Program-made: the position numbers and the translations under genes
DNA from: Eumeta japonica
Lineage: Eukaryota; Arthropoda; Insecta; Lepidoptera; Psychidae
NCBI GenBank assembly: GCA_005406025.1
Contig: BGZK01000295.1
Location: forward strand, 1-64,000
Direction: 5' to 3'
DNA: 64,000 bases
Shown: one piece after another, positions 56,931 through 64,000 of the stretch
Position numbering within the stretch: the first letter of the stretch is position 1
How the letters are laid out: every line of letters begins with the position of its first letter
The notes under the pieces: generated by a model
What the model saw: only the letters and a program-made list of their open reading frames with translations
Databases searched by the model: none
Told to the model about the DNA's origin: nothing

Positions 56931-57210
56931 ACTAGCTTTCGCCCGGAGCTTCTCCTGCGTGGACTTGAACGCTTTTGTCTCGTTTATCGATCTTATCACG
57001 CTGTCAATAGTGATCTCGATCGTTATCTTCTAGTCGATTCTGATCACAGTTCCGCTTTTGATTCCCAACCCGGTATCGTTCTACGTGGACATAGATTCTG
57101 GTTACGCGCTCCATCTTTCTTCAGCTCTCAATTCTGATTTCAGTACCGTTTCTCGTTTCGATTCCATTCATTTCTTTGATTCTAATTTTAGTTGCTACAC
57201 CCGACTTTGA
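56931..57210 (+). repeat. Dispersed-repeat copy with CTAGCTTTCGCCCGGAGC head and CTCGATTC-type body
   Basis: The head GATACTAGCTTTCGCCCGGA then CCTGCGTGGACTTGAAC is followed by a non-tandem body of GATTCTGATCACAGTTCCGC- and CTCGTTTCGATTCC-like words. This is the unamplified state of the family whose body forms the minisatellites at 21.8 and 44.7 kb. Confidence 0.65.
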
Positions 57211-57845
57211 CCTCGGACCGGTTTTCGATTGCGATCCTTCCGGCGGTCTTATTATCTAAAACAAATCGATTTCTAATTTGGCATTATTTTAAAATTATTT
57301 TAGTCATTCTCAACTTGGTATTTCGAAATGCGAATTGCCTTTCTATAAACAGTTTTGCCTTTACAGTGAAATCATTAAATTATAACAATAAAATTAAATC
57401 CCATACACGAATTCAAAAACCCTTGGGATACAAAATTTCGAAATCATTCGAAAATTACTTTCTCAAAGCGAAAACAGGTCTACGGCGATTCTCAAGCGAT
57501 TTACAATCGATTTTGCGTCGTTCGTATTTCGTATTAAGCAAAGAAAGTTTTTTTAAATGAAATCTTTGCACATTTATCGAGGACCGATGATAATATAATA
57601 ATATGGTATAATTGGACTGATCTGATAATGAAGCGAAAAGGTAGGTTCAGGAACTATATAATGGAATAACATATCCTAGTCATGTTTGACCTTGTTAGAG
57701 TTGCCTTGAGGTGTACTCTGGTCATTAGTGATTTTCAGAGGGATTAGGTGTCACAGAATAAAGATTCATCATAAAACTTTAATAAAGTTTATACTAGAGT
57801 TTCATATATCAATTACGACAAAAAGTCACTTTTAAAATAATAGCC
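57211..57845. other. Non-coding stretch
   Basis: The 122-codon plus frame (57192-57560) begins in the dispersed repeat and continues into Lys/Ser/Phe-rich sequence with no recognised family. I regard it as chance or repeat-derived. Confidence 0.4.
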
Positions 57846-58192
57846 TAAGGACTTGAAATTTTCACCGATTATATATTATATGTAGCCGTTATAACAACAA
57901 TTATGAAAAACAAAATCAGGTTAATAATTAAAGGCGGTCATCATAAAAAAACGTGCTTTTTTTCAGCGTTTTAACTCGATCTTTAAAATGGCATTAACAG
58001 ATACTTGAAATTTTCACCGATTATGTATTACTGTAGCTGCTATAACAATAAATACAAAAATAAAATAAAGTAAAAAATTAAAGGGGCTCATCATACAAGA
58101 AACATGTTTTTTTTTACTGCACTATTATTAAGATATTGTACGGAGATACGGAACCCTTCATGTACGAGTCCGACTAGTACTTGTTTTAGTCA
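57846..58192 (-). mobile_element. Lepidopteran element (GTCGGACTCG...GGGTTCCG head), reverse, with two ~152-bp modules
   Basis: On the minus strand the head reads AGTACTAGTCGGACTCGTAC then ATGAAGGGTTCCGTATC. The interior contains two modules sharing ACTTGAAATTTTCACCGATT on the plus strand (starts 57851 and 58003). It is related to the longer element at 60388-61125. No coding sequence is seen. Confidence 0.7.
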
Positions 58193-58947
58193 ACAAAACC
58201 CCTGACAAGGTTTACATGGATAAAAGGTCGAGTTGTAGTTTTGAAGTAAGCTGATGAATACCATTTTATTACATAAATACATAGAGATAATCCTTGTAAA
58301 ATGAACAGAAAGCAAACATCGTATAAATGTTTGTACAGAATTCTATTTATGACAATTTATTACCATAAATCCGGAAAGCATAAAGTTCTTCGAATAACAC
58401 GCATTGCTATGCGATCGTTATCAGAGTAGCAGATAAATGCCACAGAATAATAAGCTGTAAAATATTAAGTATGGATTTTAAAGCACGAATTTGAATTTAA
58501 TTTGAATTATTCGAGATGAAATCACAACAGAGGCGAGGAGCCATAAAACTGAAGGCAACGGCTCGCCGCGGCGCTAAGAGCTCGAGTAATTTCGTAATCT
58601 GCTTAAATTAAAAGCTACTCTACTACTATTGGAGAATTATTTTCCAAATCACATAATAAGTGCCGTATTGGAACGAAATTGTTAAACATTTAGAAATGTT
58701 TCACACTTAACGCCAATTAGTTAATTTAATAAATTTTAATATTCTTATAACATTTTTTAAAGAGATATTGATCAGTTACAATTTCGTTAGCTTGGAGATT
58801 TCGATTAGGATAAAAAATGTTCCTTTACGTACCTCGTTATTCCGCCTTTAACATGATTGCAGCGCTGAGGCCTATTTTTATATTTAGTAGACTATATCAT
58901 AGAGAATTTTTGCGTATGTCGTCGATTAATCGACGTACATATATGGG
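58193..58947. other. AT-rich non-coding stretch
   Basis: No gene or repeat is recognised. A small CG patch (CTCGCCGCGGCGCTAAGAGC) lies at 58562-58581. Confidence 0.55.
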
Positions 58948-59009
58948 TATATGGGTACACTGCACAAATTACCATGTTAATGTGGTAATTTGTGCGGTGT
59001 ACCCATATA
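58948..59009. repeat. Near-perfect 28-bp hairpin, 6-nt loop
   Basis: The arm at 58948-58975 (TATATGGGTACACTGCACAA...) and the arm at 58982-59009 pair at 26 Watson-Crick positions plus two G-U wobbles, around the loop GTTAAT. All 28 positions pair in one folded strand. At 62 nt it has the size of an insect pre-miRNA. The mature arm matches no miRNA that I know. It is the longest short-loop stem in the window. Confidence 0.92.
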
Positions 59010-59295
59010 AAGTATGGCAAAGTTTGAACTTATGTACCAAATGTGTGCTGTTCCTAAATTGTAACGTTTGATTTAGAAAGTACACTTCGTGGCTGATATA
59101 TCGTACTAATCAGAAGGTCGTGTATTCTTACCTCCGCAGCCTTCCGTAGATATACATATTGGGGACATATTATCCAGAGCCCTTGCATCAGTTATAAAAT
59201 ATAAGCACAGTTTTAACTATCCACACTCTCACTTCCTCTAAATAACTCGAATAGTCACAGCATCTGCTAGTGTGCGAAATTTTCAGTATATAGTG

Positions 59296-59657
59296 TCAAG
59301 CACGTCGGTACCGCGCTTTATCTCCTCCTACTGTGTTGATTTCGCCAAGTAGGACGTTATCATACAAACTACAGTCGTAAAGCGTTGGCTGGCGTTGCTC
59401 GTTGTCAATGTCGTCTGTTAGACGGAATGGTTCTTTATGGTAGATGAATGTGTAGAGCCCGAGATAAGTTAGTCCACGGCCAAACCTAGGCCCGAGACGT
59501 CGCATGGTATGACGACGAGTTCCAGGTGGCCGGATGCCCCCATTACCTGCTCTGGGCTGGGTTCACAGACCGAGGGCTTATTGCCAATTAGGCGGAAGAA
59601 CCGAAACATAATCACTAATACAAAAGAGAGGAGTTGGCGCGGCTGGTATATAGGCAT
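59296..59657 (-). pseudogene. Unrecognised minus-strand coding-like segment, two overlapping frames
   Basis: Two minus-strand frames, 59657-59469 and 59505-59296, overlap by 37 bp in different registers. Together they are GC-richer than the surroundings and read smoothly (PSPEQVMGASGHLELVV in the first; YHKEPFRLTDDIDNEQRQ, then LYDNVLLGEINTVGGDKARY, in the second). This could be one decayed ORF with a frameshift near 59490, for instance from a retroelement. I recognise no motif, and a plus-strand frame of 80 codons overlaps, so chance remains possible. Confidence 0.25.
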
Positions 59658-60140
59658 ATATAGAGTTGGTCGGCCTTGTAACTTTCAACGGTCTCCCAGT
59701 AGCTTGATGGAAAAACGCAGTGGCATGTGGTGCATCGGGGATGTTATGTAAATTGAGTTCACTTCCTGTAGTTCCGTGCTCTTATTGAGATATTAAATGT
59801 GGGTTGCAGCGCCGTTGGCTATTCACATGAACACCAAGTTAGTAATTCAGGAAATGCAAATTAAATTCATGGAAGTATTTAGTATATGATTACAAACAAG
59901 CTAAGTAAATCGAGAGTAGAATTAGAACAAATGAAATAGGAGAATGAGAGTGAGAGGCTTAGAAATTTATGTGTGGAAGGTAGTAAGATTTGAACAGCTT
60001 AGGGATAGCAAAGGACGGAAGACACTTTGATTGTTTATGACAAAAAAGGAACAAACAACTGCTTGAGTGTAATGCAGATAGCTTATTATTCCAAGCGGTA
60101 TTAGTTAGGTTGATTTTGAGAAATTCAGTGTTATTTAATT

Positions 60141-60196
60141 ATTGAAATTAATTTTACAAAATTAATTGAAATTAATTTTACAAAATTAATTTCAAT
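60141..60196. repeat. 24-bp perfect tandem duplication with inverted end
   Basis: Two identical 24-bp copies starting ATTGAAATTAATTTTAC lie at 60141-60164 and 60165-60188. The following AAAATTAATTTCAAT (60182-60196) is the inverted complement of the unit start, so the second copy can fold on itself. Confidence 0.95.
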
Positions 60197-60387
60197 CACG
60201 TGAGAACCCCTACAAGAGCAAATTTTAGCGTTAGTGTAAATCTCATGGTATGACAATAATTGTGATAACGTTAATAAATAATTTTAAATTGTAATAACAG
60301 AACTTTGTTTTACATATCAGTCAATATATTACAGCCCAAACCAGACTTTAGGACAACTTAATTTTGTGTAACACGAAAATAAAAAAA

Positions 60388-61125
60388 AAAACTGGCAAGT
60401 GAGAGTCGGACTCACGCACGAAGAGTTCCGACCATTATCTATACAACGTTAGACACTATATTATTATCTTCTTTTTTTGTTTTTTATTTTTATTTGAATC
60501 GAGTAGGTATTTATTTTTAAAGTGAATATTAGTCTAAATACTCTGTAAACATTTCAGGTATCTACCTATTGTCGTTATTAAGATCGAGAAAAAACCGCAA
60601 AAAAATCACGTTTGTTGCATGGGAGCCCCTCTTAATTTATTTTATTTTAATTTAACTATTTATTTTGAAGTAAATATATAACTAAATATTCTGTGAATAT
60701 TTCAAGCGTCTACCTGTTGCCGTTATTAATATCGACCAAAAAACAGCACAAAATCACGTTTATTGTATGAGAGCCCCCTCTCCCCCTTAAATATTATTTT
60801 ATTTTAATTTAATTTTTTTTTAAAGTGAATATACAACTAAATATTCTGTGAATATTTCAAGCGTGTGTTTATTGCTGTTATTAAAATATCGAGCAAAAAC
60901 TTCAAAAAAATCACGTTTGTTGTACGGGAACCCCACTTAAACATTTATTTTATTCTGTTTTTAGTGTTTTTTGTTATAGAAGCAACAGAAATACATAATC
61001 TATGAAAATTTCCACTGTTTAACAATCACGGTTCATGAGATACAGGCTGGTGACAGAGGGACAGACGGACAGACGGACGGCGGAGTCTTAGTAATAGTTC
61101 TGTTTTTTGATACGGAACCCTAACA
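60388..61125 (+). mobile_element. Full-length lepidopteran element (AACTGGCAAGTGAGAGTCGG ... TACGGAACCCTAA) with internal ~150-bp modules
   Basis: The head AACTGGCAAGTGAGAGTCGG with GAAGAGTTCCG and the tail GACAGAGGGACAGACGGACA, GCGGAGTCTTAG and GATACGGAACCCTAA are both present, giving about 740 bp. Between them three modules share CTAAATATTCTGTGAATATT, TCACGTTTGTTG and GGGAACCCC-like words, with starts near 60533, 60681 and 60836 (periods 148 and 155), and a diverged fourth near 60988. No protein is encoded. I recognise the family from Lepidoptera by sequence; its class is uncertain. Confidence 0.8.
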
Positions 61126-61620
61126 ATGGAATCAATCAGTATCCTATACAGTTCTGCAAAACTTAAACAGTGAGACTTTTTTAGTAGTTTTGCGTGTGTA
61201 TTGTATTAATGCATTAGTTGGCACATCGATTATGACCCGATAAAGCAAGCAGCTAGATATCGGGTGGAAGTGTGCGAGGGTACAAATTTAAATGCCTTAT
61301 AATTTAATTTTGAAACAATTATAAAATTATTCACAAAAAGCGCGATCGAACCCATACTAGCAAATAAAGTTTTAGTCGATTTTGTTACTTGAATATGGTC
61401 AAACGATTTTCAATAAATGTTCTAATTTGAGATTATTATTTGTATATTCATATACAAAATTGAGCAAAATGGTATAAGAGCATTCCTTACTTCTCAGTCG
61501 AATTTGTTAGTTAAAGAAACTTTGGAGTTCGTGTTTTAATAAAGTTACACATAACAAAATTATCATGCTTTAACTTATTGTTTATTTTTCCCCCAAAGTG
61601 TTGTTTAATTACATTTCCCG
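61126..61620. other. AT-rich non-coding stretch
   Basis: No feature is recognised. Confidence 0.6.
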
Positions 61621-61920
61621 AGCGATGCGGTCGGACCTATAGCTTAAAGCTTAAGCGGCTTTAATGCATTCCTAAAATGTGCTTACGGCCGTCGCCGGTC
61701 TTGATGGCGGTTGGTACAGTAGGAATTTAAGATGATATCGCTTACCGGGAGCTTAGAGTTTTATGTGAGTTATGACGTAATAAATAAATATACCGTTTCT
61801 ACACTAAAACACGTCGTCGGTTCTTGGCCTACCCCGTATTTTTTGTTGCCGAATTTTATTTCATTTTATTTGTAAGGTGTGACAGGAAAACGGTTGAATG
61901 ACACGATCGGCTGTCATTTG
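61621..61920. other. Mixed stretch with small CG patches
   Basis: There are CG-rich words at 61622-61700 (GAGCGATGCGGTCGGACC, CTTACGGCCGTCGCCGGTCT). It is non-coding and no repeat is assigned. Confidence 0.4.
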
Positions 61921-61950
61921 ACACACACACACACACACACGCACGCACGC
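61921..61950. repeat. (AC)n / (GCAC)n microsatellite
   Basis: Ten AC dinucleotides are followed by GCACGCACGC. Confidence 0.95.
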
Positions 61951-62469
61951 ATCCGTGTATGATACTTATTGCCGCTTAGAAACGAATAATTAAAATATAA
62001 GGAAACCAAATGATAAACACTGAAAGAAAATAACACTCGTATTTACGTTTTTAAGGTTCAGTACCTGAAAAGCAAAAAAGGAACCCTTAATAGATCAGTC
62101 CGTTGTCCGTATTTTTATCAAAGACACGTATAGAGTTATCAAGTTGAAATTAATTTGAAGTACGTACTTAGGTCGGGGTCCCTTGAATCCGTAAAAAGGT
62201 CAAGATTCTAATCCAATGCAATCAATAAATACGGCTAAAATATGGCTATTCATGCTTTATATTTTGAAACTTGCAAGTTTACAAGTAAATTAAATCCTAT
62301 AAGGTATTTTAAACCTATTTTTGTTGACGTAAAATCATGAAACTTGGTAATTACAAACTTTCACTTACAATTAGAGTGTGGACCGTTATTGAGATTAATA
62401 TAAGCGAGAGCATTTTGTAACTTCCCGCAATGAAACCTTAAAAGTTTCGGATATTTTTAGAAAAATTTA
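61951..62469. other. AT-rich non-coding stretch
   Basis: No feature is recognised. Confidence 0.55.
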
Positions 62470-63060
62470 AAAGAGTTCCTGAAGCCAATATGTCGCCGGT
62501 GTCGGTATCGAAAACAGAAGCAAAAACAACGGAACCGCCGCATTATACGTACGACTTTATTATTACTCATAAGGAAGTGCCTTCAACGCGATTAGGCACA
62601 ATGCTTCAAAACGATCCGAACGTATGAGACCGAGTAGACATCCTCATAATATCGAGCGCTTAAAGTTGACACATGAGACGTCGGCAGAAAATTGGATTTT
62701 GCAAAATAAACATGCCGATTTCGAAATTGAAACTGTTATCGTTTTAAAAGAGGCTCTGTATGCACTAAAGATAAGATCGTAAATTCATTACATGGAATAG
62801 GGGAGGACCCAAAGGAAAGTTAATTCAAAGCGCGACTTTTGTGTTTGTGGGAATTCAATTGGAGTGAGGTACAATGTCCGAATGTTCAATTTTTTTCTTT
62901 TAAACGTCTCAGAGATCCTTTGTGGTCGGGGCGTGACGATAATCTCGAGGCAGCTGCGCGTGCGACGACGCCTCGTTACGGGATGAGTGACGTCTTTCTG
63001 TTTCAAATTAAAACGTCGGCGGCTGTGACAGTCCGCTCGAAGGGAAGGCCATTGTGAATT
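62470..63060. promoter_or_regulatory. Moderately GC-rich, non-repetitive island (candidate cis-regulatory element)
   Basis: This segment of intermediate GC content has CGCCGGTGTCGGTATCG near 62490, GGAACCGCCGCATTATACG near 62530, and GGTCGGGGCGTGACG with CAGCTGCGCGTGCGACGACG between 62925 and 62972. Overlapping 72-codon frames occur on both strands (62788-63057), and neither resembles a known protein. It may be a conserved element; the regulatory assignment is inference. Confidence 0.3.
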
Positions 63061-63821
63061 CCGACTTTTAATTTGGTGGCAAAGGCTGTTTTGTGTTAAT
63101 TTCGGTAAAAGTAAAAATTACTTTTTCGTTTTCGATTCCTTTGAAATTGCAAAAGACAACAATGAAAAATTTTCCTTTCGTAGTTACCGATAGAGCGATG
63201 TGAGAAGCGGAGGTCTATTTCTTAGAGAATTTATCATAAATTATAATTAATAGTTTATTTTCAATTATGGAGTCTATTACAAATACTGTATATATAAATC
63301 TTTGAATAATTTTATCATATTTACACCATATAACCAAGTAAACATCGATGATTATAAAACTACTCTTCAATATTTTACTTTTCGTATAATTTTAGTAGTC
63401 GAAATAGTCGAAAGGAGTACCTTACTTATTTCTGTAAATACTTTATAGGTCTGGGATATTAACAAGCAATAAATTCTTTTAATGCGTAAATATTTCCATA
63501 AGTTTAATTAGTTCACAGTAGGTATACCGTTTACTATAAATATCATAAATCGAGTATTGGACTGAGATTTTAAAAATATTGTATATATTTTAATTTATAC
63601 ACAAATAGACATTTCAAAAAAATCTTTGAATATAAATTTCTACGCGTATTTAAATATTTTTGCAAGAAAATTTTAATACGTAATTTTATAAATGCTATTT
63701 TCAAATGTTCGGTAATAAATTTCTGGTCATTATTTAGCATAAAATCTATTTACGTAGAAATTAGATTCTATATTTCGAACAACTAGTTTTTTTTTTGTAA
63801 TTAGTAATTTATGTGGGTAAA
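63061..63821. other. AT-rich non-coding stretch
   Basis: No feature is recognised. Confidence 0.6.
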
Positions 63822-63879
63822 GTAATATTTTTATAAAAAAAGTCTTACATCCATAAGACTTTTTTTATAAAAATATTAC
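63822..63879. repeat. Perfect 26-bp hairpin, 6-nt loop
   Basis: The arm at 63822-63847 (GTAATATTTTTATAAAAAAA...) and the arm at 63854-63879 are exact reverse complements around CATCCA. The inner half (AAGTCTTA / TAAGACTT) is not simple sequence, so base composition alone does not explain it. Confidence 0.92.
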
Positions 63880-64000
63880 CTATCATCAAATTGGGCACCA
63901 ATAAGTTCTGAAATTTCGCAGTAATATTGTATCGATATCGTAGTAGTAAATTCATAAAATGCGATGACGCTTTGCAAGCGTTTTGTAATGACGTTTTGAT

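Overview
This is AT-rich, repeat-laden, non-coding eukaryotic DNA, almost certainly from a moth or butterfly (Lepidoptera). The evidence is a set of interspersed repeats I recognise from lepidopteran genomes: heads ending in a CTAGCTTC-CGCCCGCGGC type block, the TTTTTATAGCAT...GCCCATGG family, elements beginning ACTGGC(C)AAG...GTCGG and ending CGGAACCCT, a roughly 470-bp AAGTCGG/CCGACTT element, hAT and mariner debris, and LINE-like tails of (GAT)n. No intact gene of any known family is present. Most open frames in the window are short and random, or are produced by tandem repeats. The setting looks like a very large intron or an intergenic gene desert.

Layout. 0-9.7 kb: AT-rich sequence with a foldback element (1.7-2.2 kb), several lepidopteran dispersed repeats, a tRNA-like SINE head and a MITE (6.8-7.3 kb). 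9.7-17.3 kb: two GC-rich islands with clustered ATCGAT or GATA sites, a TIR element abutting a broken mariner transposase, and a 17-bp AT-rich minisatellite. 17.5-23 kb: a strongly diverged array of about 260-320 bp units ending in a LINE-like (GAT)n tail, then a large 17-bp GC-rich minisatellite. 25-35.3 kb: several GC islands, a hAT MITE with its target duplication, a composite nested repeat (30.3-32.0 kb), the best candidate cellular exon (32.40-32.62 kb) and a 35-bp minisatellite. 41-47.3 kb: a mariner transposase pseudogene on the minus strand, two exon-like islands and a 46-bp minisatellite. 50-58 kb: a foldback MITE, a TIR element carrying a 120-bp tandem repeat, GC islands and retroelement fragments. 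58-64 kb: further hairpins, a 740-bp element with internal ~150-bp modules, and a last GC island.

Two patterns stand out. First, short inverted repeats (15-28 bp arms, loops of 0-7 nt, perfect or nearly so) recur through the window at 3.97, 27.66, 42.27, 47.20, 52.19, 55.49, 58.95 and 63.82 kb, far more often than chance allows. Second, one dispersed family with a CGCCCGCGT head and a CTCGATTC-rich body seems to have produced two separate minisatellites of different period (17 and 46 bp) in opposite orientations. The GC-rich islands in the AT-rich background may be cis-regulatory elements of a neighbouring gene, but this is inference. I see no CRISPR array, rRNA, canonical tRNA or intact transposase.
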